Assembly (NCBI RefSeq): GCF_015712165.1
Contig: NZ_JADPZX010000001.1
Location: 6,212,001-6,276,000 of the forward strand
Direction of reading: 5' to 3'
DNA: 64,000 nucleotides
DNA from: Streptomyces spinoverrucosus
GTDB taxonomy: Bacteria > Actinomycetota > Actinomycetes > Streptomycetales > Streptomycetaceae
Position numbers and translations under genes: made by a program. Positions 19,239 through 28,108 of this stretch are shown in pieces. Position 1 is the first letter of the stretch. Each line of letters opens with the position of its first letter. The notes under the pieces are model-generated. The model saw only the letters and a program-made list of their open reading frames with translations. It had not been told where the DNA came from and did not search any database.

Positions 19239-19922
19239 CTAGACGCGGGAGTGGGTCACGCACGCCGCACGGCAGCGGGCGACCGGGGCGGAGGGCTCGT
19301 GGCGGAACCAGGTGGAGTCGATCTCGCGGCCGTCGCGCAGGGTGTGCGTGGGTGGCCCCTCGGTCGGGACGAAGCCCGCGCGGACGAGGGCGCCCCGGCA
19401 GGCCGAGTTCGTCGCCTCGGTCCCGGCGTGGACGGTGTCCATGCCGAAGTGGCTGTGGCCGAGCAGGGCGGCCGCGTGGAACAGCTCCGCGCCGAGGCCC
19501 TCGCCGCGGGCGTGCGGTGCGAGCCAGCCACCTATCTGGCCGACGGCGTGGTCGAGCTGGAGAGCCCCGGCGTAGCGGCCGTCGTCCCGGCGCACGCCGA
19601 CCATGATCTCGCCCTCCTCGGGGCTGGGCTCGAAGGCCGCGAGCAGCTCCGGGCGGATCTTCCGGTCACTGTCGCCGGGCCGCATCCGCAGCAGGGTCTC
19701 GCGGAGTCGGGCGTCGGCCACGATCTCCTCGCCCCGCATCCCCAGCCACCGCTGGGCCTCGTCGTCCGACCCGGCCGCGATCGCCGCCAGCAGGTCCAGT
19801 TGCGTCTCCGGGGTGTAGAGCAGCAGACGTTCGGTGTGCACCGTGTGCCGCCCGGGCGCGCACGGCCCCGGCACGGGGAGCAGCGTCACGGCCCTGCGGC
19901 GACGCGGTCGCGCCCACAGCAT
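19239..19922 (-). CDS. GNAT-family N-acetyltransferase
   Basis: A 227-residue protein starting at the ATG at 19922; a GTG giving VHTERLLLYTP, about 27 codons in, is the more typical GNAT beginning. The fold signature is TERLLLYTP, then a beta-bulge and the acetyl-CoA loop GGWLAPHARGEGLGAELF (Q/RxxGxG/A-like), then NSACRGALVRAGFVPTEG. The acceptor is unknown. It is followed by the 222 aa membrane protein. Confidence 0.8.
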   Translation of the reverse strand: MLWARPRRRRAVTLLPVPGPCAPGRHTVHTERLLLYTPETQLDLLAAIAAGSDDEAQRWLGMRGEEIVADARLRETLLRMRPGDSDRKIRPELLAAFEPSPEEGEIMVGVRRDDGRYAGALQLDHAVGQIGGWLAPHARGEGLGAELFHAAALLGHSHFGMDTVHAGTEATNSACRGALVRAGFVPTEGPPTHTLRDGREIDSTWFRHEPSAPVARCRAACVTHSRV

Positions 19923-19961
19923 ATGAACCCCCCGCGGGAAGAGAAGGGAAGAGCGAGGGCT

Positions 19962-21011
19962 TCACCATGCCACGTATCGCACGGGATCGGTCCCGGGCAC
20001 CGCCTCCGCCCGCCCCAGCTTCACCAGGCGGCGCAGATGGGCCTCCGCCTCCGAGACGGCGATGTTGCGGGAGCCGTAGGGGATTTGGGCCCAGGGGCGG
20101 TTCCAGTCCATGCGTTCGGCGAGCTGCCAGGGGGTGAGGGGCTCGGTCAGCAGCAGTGCCAGGCCGGTGAGGCGGGCCTCGTGGTGGGTGAGCAACTCCC
20201 TTACCCGGGCGGGGGCGTCGGTGAAGGCGTGCTGGTGGGCCGGGAGGATCTCGGCGGGGGCGAGGCGGGCGACGCGTTCCAGGGAGGCGAGGTAGTCGCC
20301 GAGGGGGTCGGTGACCGTCGTGTCGTCCGGGTCCTCGTACAGGCCGATGTGCGGGGTGATCTCGGGCAGGACGTGGTCCCCGGAGAACAGACGGCCGTAG
20401 CCCGGGAGTTGGGACGGGTGCCGCTCCTCCAGATGCAGGCAGACGTGGCCCGGCGTGTGTCCCGGCGTCCAGATCCCGCGCAGGTGGCGGCCGGGGAGGT
20501 CGAGGAGCTCGCCGGGGACGATCTCCCGGTCGGGGAGCGCGGGGGAGAGGCCGGGTAGCGGGCCGCGGGCGGTGCGCAGCGGGGCCACATGGGCCTCGGG
20601 GGCGCCGGCCGCGGTGAGTTTGTCCGCCATGTACGCGAACCAGTGCTCCGGGCGGGCCTCCCGTGTCCGCCGTACCACCGCCGTGTCCGCCGCGTGCATC
20701 GCGATCCACGCCCCAGACGCCTCCCGCACCCGGCCCGACAGGCCGTGGTGGTCGGGATGGTGGTGGGTGATGACCACGCCGTGGACCTCGGCGACCGAAG
20801 TACCGCACGCCGTCAGCCCGGCGGCGAGCGTGTCCCAGGACGCCGGGTCGTCCCAGCCGGTGTCGACGAGCACCGGGCCCGCGTCGGTGTCGACGACGTA
20901 GACGAGGGTGTGCCCGAGGGGGTTGTCCGGGATGGGGACCTGGAGGGACAGCACGCCACCGCCGTGGTCGTACACCGGCGTCATGGGTCCCTCGGCCTGA
21001 CTGCTGCTCAT
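19962..21011 (-). CDS. MBL-fold metallo-hydrolase
   Basis: A 349-residue metallo-beta-lactamase-fold protein. The metal site motif is THHHPDHHGL, with further ligands in TPGHTPGHVCLH, FSGDHVLPEI and a late LPAHQHAF. A C-terminal winged-helix-like region (NIAVSEAEAHLRRLVKLGRAE) is typical of glyoxalase-II/LACTB2-like proteins. The ATG at 21011 has good spacing from GGAGGG; an ATG two codons upstream is too close. It is divergent from the aldehyde dehydrogenase across a KstR-type box, so it may hydrolyse a thioester or lactone arising in steroid catabolism (inference). Confidence 0.87.
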   Translation of the reverse strand: MSSSQAEGPMTPVYDHGGGVLSLQVPIPDNPLGHTLVYVVDTDAGPVLVDTGWDDPASWDTLAAGLTACGTSVAEVHGVVITHHHPDHHGLSGRVREASGAWIAMHAADTAVVRRTREARPEHWFAYMADKLTAAGAPEAHVAPLRTARGPLPGLSPALPDREIVPGELLDLPGRHLRGIWTPGHTPGHVCLHLEERHPSQLPGYGRLFSGDHVLPEITPHIGLYEDPDDTTVTDPLGDYLASLERVARLAPAEILPAHQHAFTDAPARVRELLTHHEARLTGLALLLTEPLTPWQLAERMDWNRPWAQIPYGSRNIAVSEAEAHLRRLVKLGRAEAVPGTDPVRYVAW

Positions 21012-21068
21012 CCGCATCCGCCCTCCGCCCCACGGCCCCACGGCCCCACGGCCATTGCCCACTATAAC

Positions 21069-21088
21069 TAGAACTGGTATCAGTTCTG
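21069..21088. promoter_or_regulatory. KstR-type operator between metallo-hydrolase and aldehyde dehydrogenase
   Basis: TAGAACTGGTATCA (21069-21082) fits TNNAACNNGTTNNA with one mismatch. It overlaps a perfect inverted repeat AGAACTG-GTAT-CAGTTCT (21070-21087) located 33 bp before the aldehyde dehydrogenase start. Confidence 0.7.
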
Positions 21089-21119
21089 AAACACCGTCAG
21101 GCCGGGAGGGGCAGTCGTC

Positions 21120-22577
21120 ATGACCGAGCTCGTGGAACACGGACAGCTGTTCATCGGCGGGGAGTTGACCGACCCCCTGGGCGCGGACGTCATCGAGGTG
21201 GTCTCCCCGCACACCGAGGAGGTCATCGGGCGGGTGCCGCACGCGTCGGCGGCGGATGTGGACCGGGCGGTCGCGGTCGCCCGGCGGGCGTTCGACGAGG
21301 GGCCCTGGCCGCGGACGTCCCTCGACGAGCGGATCGAGGTCGTCGGGCGGATCAAGGACGGGATCGCCGCCCGGCACGAGGAGATCGCCCGCGTGATCTC
21401 GTCCGAGAACGGGTCGCCGTACTCCTGGAGCGTCCTCGCGCAGGCGCTCGGCGCGATGATGGTCTGGGACGCGGCGATCGGGGTCGCGCGCGACTTCCGT
21501 TACGAGGAGACGCGCGACGGCGTGCTCGGGCGGATCCTCGTGCGGCGCGAGCCGGTCGGGGTCGTCGCGGCGGTCGTGCCCTGGAACGTCCCGCAGTTCG
21601 TGGCCGCCGCCAAGCTCGCGCCCGCGCTGCTCACCGGCTGCACGGTCGTCCTGAAGCCGTCGCCGGAGTCGCCGCTGGACGCCTATCTGCTCGGCGAGAT
21701 CGCCAAGGACGCCGGGCTGCCGGACGGCGTGCTGTCGATCCTGCCGGCCGACCGTGAGGTGAGCGAGTACCTCGTCGGGCACCCGGGGATCGACAAGGTG
21801 TCGTTCACGGGGTCGGTGGCGGCGGGAAAGCGGGTGATGGAGGTGGCGGCACGCAACCTCACCCGCGTGACCCTGGAGTTGGGCGGCAAGTCGGCGGCGG
21901 TCGTGCTGCCCGACGCGGACGTGGCGACGGCCGTGGCGGGGATCGTCCCGGCGGCCTGGATGAACAACGGGCAGGCGTGCGTCGCGCAGACGCGGATCCT
22001 GCTGCCCCGCGCCCGCTACGAGGAGTTCGCGGAGGCGTTCGCGGCGGCCGCGAGCGCGCTCGTGGTGGGGGACCCGCTGGACGCGGCGACACAGGTCGGG
22101 CCGCTGGTCGCACAGCGGCAGCAGCGGCGCAACCTCGACTACATCCGCATCGGCCAGGAGGAGGGCGCCAAGATCCTCACGGGCGGCGGACGCCCTGCGG
22201 GCCTGGAGCGCGGCTGGTACGTCGAGCCGACCCTCTTCGGCGACGTCGACAACTCGATGCGGATCGCCCGCGAGGAGATCTTCGGCCCGGTGATCTGCCT
22301 GCTGCCGTACGGCGACGAGGCCGAGGCCGTGAAGATCGCGAACGACTCCGAGTACGGGCTGAGCGGCAGCGTGTGGACGGCCGACGTCGAGCGGGGCATC
22401 GAGGTCGCGCGGCAGGTGCGTACCGGTACGTATTCGGTGAACACGTTCAGCCTGGACATGCTGGGCCCGTTCGGCGGCTACAAGAACTCGGGCCTGGGGC
22501 GGGAGTTCGGCCCGGAGGGCTACGGCGAGTACCTGGAGCACAAGATGATCCACCTGCCGTCGGGCTGGGAAGGCTGA
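21120..22577 (+). CDS. Aldehyde dehydrogenase, NAD(P)-dependent (Rv0223c-like)
   Basis: A 485-residue ALDH. Cofactor and catalytic blocks: VPWNVPQF, SFTGSVAAGKR, Glu253 in TLELGGKSAA, nucleophile Cys287 in NNGQACVAQTR, and EEIFGPV. It oxidises an aldehyde to an acid. In M. tuberculosis an ALDH of this type (Rv0223c) is, from memory, in the KstR regulon next to a methyltransferase and a glycosyltransferase; the same set is grouped here with kstR. It might oxidise the C26/27 aldehyde made by the P450. A 3Fe-4S ferredoxin follows after 6 bp. Confidence 0.9.
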   Translation: MTELVEHGQLFIGGELTDPLGADVIEVVSPHTEEVIGRVPHASAADVDRAVAVARRAFDEGPWPRTSLDERIEVVGRIKDGIAARHEEIARVISSENGSPYSWSVLAQALGAMMVWDAAIGVARDFRYEETRDGVLGRILVRREPVGVVAAVVPWNVPQFVAAAKLAPALLTGCTVVLKPSPESPLDAYLLGEIAKDAGLPDGVLSILPADREVSEYLVGHPGIDKVSFTGSVAAGKRVMEVAARNLTRVTLELGGKSAAVVLPDADVATAVAGIVPAAWMNNGQACVAQTRILLPRARYEEFAEAFAAAASALVVGDPLDAATQVGPLVAQRQQRRNLDYIRIGQEEGAKILTGGGRPAGLERGWYVEPTLFGDVDNSMRIAREEIFGPVICLLPYGDEAEAVKIANDSEYGLSGSVWTADVERGIEVARQVRTGTYSVNTFSLDMLGPFGGYKNSGLGREFGPEGYGEYLEHKMIHLPSGWEG

Positions 22578-22583
22578 CGGGCC

Positions 22584-22817
22584 ATGGGGGATCGCTGGCA
22601 GGTCGAGGTCGACCGTTCCCTGTGCATCGGCTCCGCGCAGTGCGTCCACCAGGCCCCGGACGCCTTCCACCTCGACACGGGCCGCCAGTCCCACCCCACC
22701 GACCCGGAGACGGACGCGGGCGAACGGATCCTGGCGGCCGCCGAGAACTGCCCCGTCGAGGCGATCACGATCACGCTGCTGGGGAGCGGGGAGGCGGTGT
22801 TCCCGCCGGAGGAGTAG
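22584..22817 (+). CDS. [3Fe-4S] ferredoxin, P450 electron donor type
   Basis: A 77-residue ferredoxin. Cys14 and Cys20 (CIGSAQC) and Cys56 (ENCPVEAI) coordinate the cluster; the position of a fourth cluster cysteine is Ser17, giving a 3Fe-4S rather than a 4Fe-4S centre. Such ferredoxins reduce actinobacterial P450s. It is cotranscribed with the aldehyde dehydrogenase (6 bp gap) and therefore shares its KstR-type box with, plausibly, the P450 at 4.2 kb as partner. Confidence 0.92.
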   Translation: MGDRWQVEVDRSLCIGSAQCVHQAPDAFHLDTGRQSHPTDPETDAGERILAAAENCPVEAITITLLGSGEAVFPPEE

Positions 22818-22836
22818 GGCCCGTGGCCGGGGTGTG

Positions 22837-23157
22837 TCAGGCGCCGGCCGGCCGGTAGTCCACCTTCTGCCGGGCCGCCTCGTCGACCTCTTCGGCCGTC
22901 AGCAGGGCGACCGTGCTCGTGCGGACGCTGCCGGTCGCCGACGTGACCATGCCCAGGGCCGCGGCGGCGGTGTTGTTCGGCAGTTCGGCCGTGAGGTAGA
23001 CGTCGTCGTCGCCGAGGGCCCAGTAGATCGACTCAAGACGGCCGCCGAGGCTGCGGAGCATGCCGTCGGCGACCTCCCGCCGCGCGGTGGCGCCTTCCTT
23101 GAGCAGGCCCTGAAGGCCGTTCGGGGTCAGCCTGACCTTGACGAGGTACATCGGCAT
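22837..23157 (-). CDS. GYD-domain protein
   Basis: A 106-residue protein starting MPMYLVKVRLTPNGLQGLL; the ATG at 23157 was chosen, and an earlier ATG adds six residues. The pattern matches the GYD domain (MYLVKVRLTPNG.....GRLESIYWALGDDDVYLTAEL), a small ferredoxin-like-fold family of unknown biochemical role. It is convergent with the ferredoxin gene, 19 bp apart. Confidence 0.8.
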   Translation of the reverse strand: MPMYLVKVRLTPNGLQGLLKEGATARREVADGMLRSLGGRLESIYWALGDDDVYLTAELPNNTAAAALGMVTSATGSVRTSTVALLTAEEVDEAARQKVDYRPAGA

Positions 23158-23550
23158 CGGAACCAACCTCCACATGTGTCACAAAAGGCGCTTCAGCTCC
23201 TTATCTTCCTTCCGTTTCGCGCTCGCGTCGCGGCGGAGGAGGGGTGCGCCGGAGGGCGTAGGGGAGGGGCGGGAGATTTAGGTAAAAATCACCACGCAGG
23301 GGGTGTTCTTCGCGGACGGACGTTCTACTCTGATATCAGGCCTACGAGGCGAGTGAGGGAGTTCGACCGGAGTAGCCGACTCTGGCGAGAGGCTTCGGCT
23401 TCCGCTGGTGCCGACGTCGACGGTCGGGCTGAGAGGCCGGAAGGTCATAGGACCGAGAGGTCGTATGGCTGGAAGGCGACCCCCAGCCACCTGATCCGGG
23501 CAATACCGGCGAAGGGAACCCGTCTCGTAGGTCGCTTCTCTGCGTCCAGG
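23158..23550. other. Intergenic stretch of about 390 bp
   Basis: It lies between the starts and stops of the GYD gene and kstR. Short open frames exist but lack Streptomyces codon bias, family features or ribosome sites. The part around 23270-23345 is less GC-rich (GGTAAAAATCACC) and could hold a promoter for the GYD gene. No operator recognised. Confidence 0.5.
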
Positions 23551-24180
23551 TCACTTCCGTGCGTCTGATGTCGTCAGGTCGATGAGACGGCACACCGTCT
23601 CGATGTCGATCTTGACCTGGGCGATGGAGGCGCGGCCCGAGAGCCAGGTGATCAGCGCCGAGTGCCAGGTGTGCTCGATGACGCGGACGGCGGAGAGCTG
23701 GGCGGGGGTCGGGTCGTCCAGGCCCATGGCGTCCAGGATGATCGCCGTGGTCTGCCGGGAGACCTGGTCCACCTCGGGGCTCACGCTGCGGTCCGCGAAG
23801 GTGAGGGCGCGGACCATCGCGTCGGCCAGGTGCGGCTCGCGTTGCAGGGCGCGGAAGGCGCGCATCAGGGTCTCCGCGACCCGCTCCGCCGCCGTTTCGC
23901 CCGTCGGGGGCTTCTTGCGCAGCGTGCCGTGCATGTGCTCCAGCTGGTCCTGCATGGTGGCGACCAGCAGATGGACCTTGGACGGGAAGTAGCGGTAGAG
24001 GGTGCCGAGGGCGACCTGCGAGGACTCCGCGACCTCGCGCATCTGCACCGCGTCGAAACCGCCCCGGCTGGCCAGCTGCGCGCTCGCCCGCAGGATGCGG
24101 CGCCGGCGCGCCTCCTGCCGCTCGGTGAGGGGCGGCGCGGCGGGGGTGGCGGTTCGCGCGCTACTGGCTTCCGCTGGCAT
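23551..24180 (-). CDS. kstR: TetR-family repressor of steroid catabolism, KstR-like
   Basis: A 209-residue protein from the ATG giving MPAEASSAR; the frame is open to 24288. The DNA-binding domain RRRRILRASAQLASRGG, then FDAVQMREVAESSQVALGT, then LYRYFPSKVHLLV closely resembles mycobacterial KstR, as does the overall length and the C-terminal region (IEHTWHSALITWLSGRAS). KstR represses the sterol catabolic regulon and is released by sterol-CoA thioesters. A perfect KstR box lies 164 bp upstream, suggesting autoregulation, and three more boxes precede steroid-type genes in this window. Confidence 0.88.
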   Translation of the reverse strand: MPAEASSARTATPAAPPLTERQEARRRRILRASAQLASRGGFDAVQMREVAESSQVALGTLYRYFPSKVHLLVATMQDQLEHMHGTLRKKPPTGETAAERVAETLMRAFRALQREPHLADAMVRALTFADRSVSPEVDQVSRQTTAIILDAMGLDDPTPAQLSAVRVIEHTWHSALITWLSGRASIAQVKIDIETVCRLIDLTTSDARK

Positions 24181-24343
24181 GGGGTCCCGTTTCGTGACAG
24201 TCCGTGAGGGCGTGCGATCAGACAGCATGGCAGGCCCGGGCCGCCCTCGCGTGCCCCGGTGGGCCGTGGCGTGAATCACCTGATCCACTGCTCCCAGCGG
24301 CCCTACCTGCCGGTAGATTCAGAGCCTCTTGAACGATCAAGTC

Positions 24344-24357
24344 TGTAACTTGTTCTA
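24344..24357. promoter_or_regulatory. Perfect KstR box between kstR and the glycosyltransferase operon
   Basis: TGTAACTTGTTCTA fits TNNAACNNGTTNNA at every fixed position. It is 55 bp before the glycosyltransferase GTG and upstream of kstR, so it can control both directions. Confidence 0.82.
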
Positions 24358-24411
24358 GATTAGCGTCCCGGCGTAATCTCGCGGGACAGTGCAGGGAGAA
24401 GGGGGCCCAGA

Positions 24412-25899
24412 GTGACCGCTGAGGCCAGTCAGGCGGGGTCTCCCGAGGACCCGGCCGCCGACGGCGAGCGACCGCTCCGTATCGCACTCCTCACCTACAA
24501 GGGAAACCCGTTCTGCGGCGGCCAGGGCGTCTACGTCCGGCACCTCTCCCGCGAACTCGCCCGCCTCGGCCACCACGTCGAGGTCATCGGCGCCCAGCCC
24601 TACCCCGTCCTCGACGTGGGCTACGACGGCCTCCGCCTCACCGAGCTGCCCAGCCTCGACCTCTACCGCCAACCCGACCCGTTCCGCACGCCGAAGCGCG
24701 ACGAGTACCGGGACTGGATCGACGCCCTCGAAGTGGCGACCATGTGGACCGGCGGCTTCCCCGAGCCGCTCACCTTCTCCCTGCGGGCTCGCCGCCATCT
24801 GCGGGCGCGGCGCGGCGACTTCGACGTCGTGCACGACAACCAGACGCTCGGATACGGGCTGTTGGGGGACGTGGGCGCTCCCCTGGTGACGACGATCCAC
24901 CATCCCATCACCGTCGACCGGCAGTTGGAGCTGGACGCGGCGCAGGGCTGGCAGCGGCGCTTCTCCGTCAAGCGGTGGTACGCCTTCACGCGCATGCAGA
25001 AGCGGGTGGCGCGGCGCCTGCCGTCCGTCCTCACCGTCTCCGGCACCTCACGCCAGGAGATCGTCGACCATCTCGGCGTCCGCCCGGACCGCATCCACGT
25101 CGTGCACATCGGCGCCGACACCGACCTGTTCTCGCCCGACCCGGCGGTGCCGCAGGTGCCGGGGAGAATCGTTACGACGTCCAGTGCGGACGTGCCGCTG
25201 AAGGGGCTCGTCTTCCTCGTCGAGGCGCTGGCGAAGGTGCGCACCGAGCATCCCGACGCCCACCTAGTCGTCGTGGGGAAGCGGCCCACCGAGGGGCCGG
25301 TGGCGCAGGCCGTGCAGCGGTACGGGCTCGAAGGCGCCGTCGAGTTCGTCAAGGGGATCTCCGACGCCGAGCTCGTCGACCTGGTGCGGTCGGCGCAGGT
25401 GGCGTGCGTGCCGTCGCTGTACGAGGGCTTCTCGCTGCCGGCGGCGGAGGCCATGGCCACGGGAACGCCGCTGGTCGCCACGACCGGCGGGGCGATTCCC
25501 GAGGTGGCCGGGCGGGACGGGGAGACCTGCCTCGCGGTGCCGCCGGGCGACGCGGGGGCGCTGGCCGCCGGGCTGAGCAGGCTCCTGGGCGACGCGGAAC
25601 TGCGCGCACGGCTCGGCGCGGCCGGGCGCGAGCGGGTGCTGCGGCACTTCACGTGGGCGCGCGCCGCGGAGGGCACGGCGGCCCGCTACCGGGAGGCGAT
25701 CGCCCGGACAGGGGGCGACGTTCGCGGCGCCTCCCCGGTCGGCGGCTCGCCGGTCGAGAACCCGGCAGGCGGAGTCGTCGGCGCCGTATCCGAGAATCCG
25801 GTAGGCGGAGTCGTCGGCACCGTATCCACGAGCCCCACCCCCGAAGCCACCCCCACCAGTACCACCGGCGTCTACCGCGAAAGCAGGACCACGTGCTGA
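24412..25899 (+). CDS. GT4-family glycosyltransferase
   Basis: A 495-residue GT-B glycosyltransferase from a GTG with AGGGAGAAGGGGG upstream. The N-terminal Gly-rich loop is FCGGQGVYVRHLSREL, and the nucleotide-sugar domain has PSLYEGFSLPAAEAMATGTPLVAT (E-x7-E motif). The C-terminal about 65 residues are a low-complexity tail containing a tandem unit ENP(A/V)GGVVG(A/T)VS. The stop overlaps the following methyltransferase by 7 bp. It resembles Rv0225 of M. tuberculosis in context. Acceptor unknown. Confidence 0.9.
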   Translation: MTAEASQAGSPEDPAADGERPLRIALLTYKGNPFCGGQGVYVRHLSRELARLGHHVEVIGAQPYPVLDVGYDGLRLTELPSLDLYRQPDPFRTPKRDEYRDWIDALEVATMWTGGFPEPLTFSLRARRHLRARRGDFDVVHDNQTLGYGLLGDVGAPLVTTIHHPITVDRQLELDAAQGWQRRFSVKRWYAFTRMQKRVARRLPSVLTVSGTSRQEIVDHLGVRPDRIHVVHIGADTDLFSPDPAVPQVPGRIVTTSSADVPLKGLVFLVEALAKVRTEHPDAHLVVVGKRPTEGPVAQAVQRYGLEGAVEFVKGISDAELVDLVRSAQVACVPSLYEGFSLPAAEAMATGTPLVATTGGAIPEVAGRDGETCLAVPPGDAGALAAGLSRLLGDAELRARLGAAGRERVLRHFTWARAAEGTAARYREAIARTGGDVRGASPVGGSPVENPAGGVVGAVSENPVGGVVGTVSTSPTPEATPTSTTGVYRESRTTC

Positions 25900-26627
25900 C
25901 CGTCGACTTCTCCCGGTTCCCGCTCGCCCCGGGCGACCGCGTCCTGGACCTCGGCTGTGGTGCCGGCCGGCACGCGTTCGAGTGCTACCGGCGCGGCGCA
26001 CAGGTCGTCGCGCTGGACCAGAACGGCGAGGAGATCCGCGAGGTCGCCAAGTGGTTCGCGGCGATGAAGGAGGCGGGCGAGGCCCCCGAGGGCGCCACCG
26101 CGACCGCCATGGAGGGCGACGCCCTCGCGCTGCCCTTCCCCGACGAGTCCTTCGACGTCGTCATCATCTCCGAGGTGATGGAGCACATCCCGGACGACAA
26201 GGGCGTACTCGCCGAGATGGTCCGGGTGCTGAAGCCCGGCGGCAGGATCGCGATCACCGTCCCGCGTTACGGCCCCGAGAAGATCTGCTGGACCCTCTCC
26301 GACGCCTACCACGAGGTCGAGGGCGGCCACATCCGCATCTACAAGGCGGACGAACTCCTCGCGAAGATCCGCGAGGCCGGCCTCAAGCCGTACGGCACCC
26401 ACCACGCCCACGCCCTGCACTCCCCGTACTGGTGGCTGAAGTGCGCGTTCGGCGTCGACAACGACAAGGCGCTGCCCGTGCGGGCGTACCACAAGCTGCT
26501 GGTCTGGGACATCATGAAGAAGCCCCTCGCGACCCGCGTCGCCGAGCAGGCGCTGAACCCGCTGATCGGCAAGAGCTTCGTGGCGTACGCGACCAAGCCC
26601 CACCTGCCTCGGGTGGACGCCAAGTGA
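25893..26627 (+). CDS. SAM-dependent methyltransferase (class I)
   Basis: A 244-residue protein from a GTG overlapping the previous stop (GTGCTGA). Motif I is VLDLGCGAGRHAFECY, followed by VVALDQNGEE and FDVVIISEVMEHIPDD. The C-terminal part (HAHALHSPYWWLKCAFG) resembles lipid-associated methyltransferases such as Rv0224c in context. It is translationally coupled to both neighbours. Confidence 0.9.
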   Translation: MLTVDFSRFPLAPGDRVLDLGCGAGRHAFECYRRGAQVVALDQNGEEIREVAKWFAAMKEAGEAPEGATATAMEGDALALPFPDESFDVVIISEVMEHIPDDKGVLAEMVRVLKPGGRIAITVPRYGPEKICWTLSDAYHEVEGGHIRIYKADELLAKIREAGLKPYGTHHAHALHSPYWWLKCAFGVDNDKALPVRAYHKLLVWDIMKKPLATRVAEQALNPLIGKSFVAYATKPHLPRVDAK

Positions 26628-27694
26628 CCACTCCCCGGACAGAACACCTCGTCCTGCCCGGGGTCCTCACCGCAGAGCAGGCCGCCGCGACCGTACGCGG
26701 GATCCTCGCCGTGCAGCGGGAGGACGGGGCGATCCCGTGGTTCCGTGGGCACCACCTGGACCCCTGGGACCATGTCGAGGCCGCGATGGCGCTGGACGCG
26801 GCGGGCGAGCACGAGGCCGCCGAGCGGGCCTACCTGTGGCTGGCGACCCACCAGAACCAGGACGGCTCCTGGTACGCGGCGTACGCCGACGGGGCGCACG
26901 ACGACGTCACCGACCGGGGATGCGAGACCAACTTCGTCGCCTACATAGCCGTAGGCGTCTGGCACCACTACCTCTCCACCGGCGACGACACCTTCCTCGA
27001 CCGCATGTGGCCGGTCGTCCACGCGGCGATCGAGTGCGTGCTGCGGCTCCAGCAGCCCGGCGGGCAGATCGGCTGGAAGAGGCAGGACGACGGGACGCCC
27101 GTCTCGGACGCGCTGCTGACCGGGTGCTCGTCCGTCCACCACGCGCTGCGCTGCGCGCTCGCCATCGCCGAGCAGCGTGAAGAGGCGCAGCCGGACTGGG
27201 AGTTGGCGGTCGGCATGCTGCGGCATGCGATCCGCCGGCACCCGGAGCGGTTCCTGGACAAGGACCGCTACTCGATGGACTGGTACTACCCCGTGCTGGG
27301 TGGGGCGCTGACCGGCGCCGAGGCCAAGTCGCGTATGGAGGAAGGCTGGGACCGGTTCGTCGTTCCCGGGCTCGGGGTGCGGTGCGTCGTCCCCAATCCG
27401 TGGGTGACGGGTGGGGAGTCGGCCGAACTCGCCCTGGCGCTGTGGGCGATGGGCGAGTCCGACCGGGCGCTGGACATCCTCAAGTCCATCCAGCACCTGC
27501 GCGATCCGGAGAGCGGGCTGTACTGGACGGGGTACGTCTTCGAGGACGACGCGATCTGGCCGCGTGAGCTGACGACGTGGACGGCCGGGTCGTTGTTGCT
27601 GGCCGTTGCGGCGCTGGGTGGGCATGAGGCCACCTGCGCGGTGTTCGGCGGGGAGCGGTTGCCTCTTGGGCTGGACCCGGATTGTTGCGCCTGA
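26624..27694 (+). CDS. Alpha/alpha-toroid protein, annotated-type prenyltransferase
   Basis: A 356-residue cytoplasmic protein from a GTG overlapping the methyltransferase stop (GTGA). It has repeats of the toroid kind (GAIPWFRGHHLDPWDHVEAAMALDAAG; WLATHQNQDGSWYAAYADG), with acidic and aromatic residues reminiscent of glycosidase-type (alpha/alpha)6 barrels rather than a terpene cyclase; no DxDD motif is seen. Third gene of the kstR-linked operon. Acting on the glycan or lipid handled by the two upstream enzymes is the simplest guess; its activity is unknown. Confidence 0.8.
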   Translation: MTTPRTEHLVLPGVLTAEQAAATVRGILAVQREDGAIPWFRGHHLDPWDHVEAAMALDAAGEHEAAERAYLWLATHQNQDGSWYAAYADGAHDDVTDRGCETNFVAYIAVGVWHHYLSTGDDTFLDRMWPVVHAAIECVLRLQQPGGQIGWKRQDDGTPVSDALLTGCSSVHHALRCALAIAEQREEAQPDWELAVGMLRHAIRRHPERFLDKDRYSMDWYYPVLGGALTGAEAKSRMEEGWDRFVVPGLGVRCVVPNPWVTGGESAELALALWAMGESDRALDILKSIQHLRDPESGLYWTGYVFEDDAIWPRELTTWTAGSLLLAVAALGGHEATCAVFGGERLPLGLDPDCCA

Positions 27695-27722
27695 CAGCTC
27701 GGGTGGTTCTGTTGTGGGGCGG

Positions 27723-27773
27723 GTGCGGGTTGTCTGTGGTTGATCGCGCAGTTCCCCGCGCCCCTTAGGGGCG
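27723..27773. repeat. Dispersed Streptomyces repeat, intergenic copy
   Basis: The segment GTGCGGGTTGTCTGTGG...CGCGCAGTTCCCCGCGCCCC then TTAGGGGCG ends in a small inverted repeat (CGCCCCTTAGGGGCG). The same core occurs at 8100-8142 and 10089-10122. It sits between convergent genes and may act as a terminator. Confidence 0.8.
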
Positions 27774-27775
27774 TT

Positions 27776-28069
27776 TCAGTGGCGGTGGACTCGGTTGGCT
27801 ATGGCGTGACCCACGAACAGGTACACCACCGCCGCCAAGCCGTAGCCCGCCACCACCCTCGCCCACTCCTCGTCGAAGGTGAACAGGTCGTGTGACCAGC
27901 CCGCCAGCCAGCGGGCCGCGTCGTGGATGAACTGGACGAAATCGTTCGCGCGGTTGGCGTCCAGTAGGTACATCAGGATCCAGACGCCCAGGATGAGGGC
28001 CATGATGTCGGCGACGATCGCTATGACCGTGCCTGCCTGGTTCGCACCGTTGCGATATCTGGGGGACAT
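27776..28069 (-). CDS. Small membrane protein, 97 aa
   Basis: It has two or three hydrophobic segments (GTVIAIVADIMALILGVWIL, then AARWLAGWS, then VVAGYGLAAVVYLFVGHAI). It resembles small actinobacterial proteins of unknown function. It is transcribed alone, with GTAGGG before the ATG. Confidence 0.75.
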   Translation of the reverse strand: MSPRYRNGANQAGTVIAIVADIMALILGVWILMYLLDANRANDFVQFIHDAARWLAGWSHDLFTFDEEWARVVAGYGLAAVVYLFVGHAIANRVHRH

Positions 28070-28108
28070 GCCCTACGGGTTGCCGCTCGGCCGTGGCTGA
28101 AACCCGAA

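Noticed and set aside
23278..23490. A 70-codon minus-strand frame between the GYD and kstR genes
   Set aside because: No ribosome site, atypical codon use and no recognisable feature.
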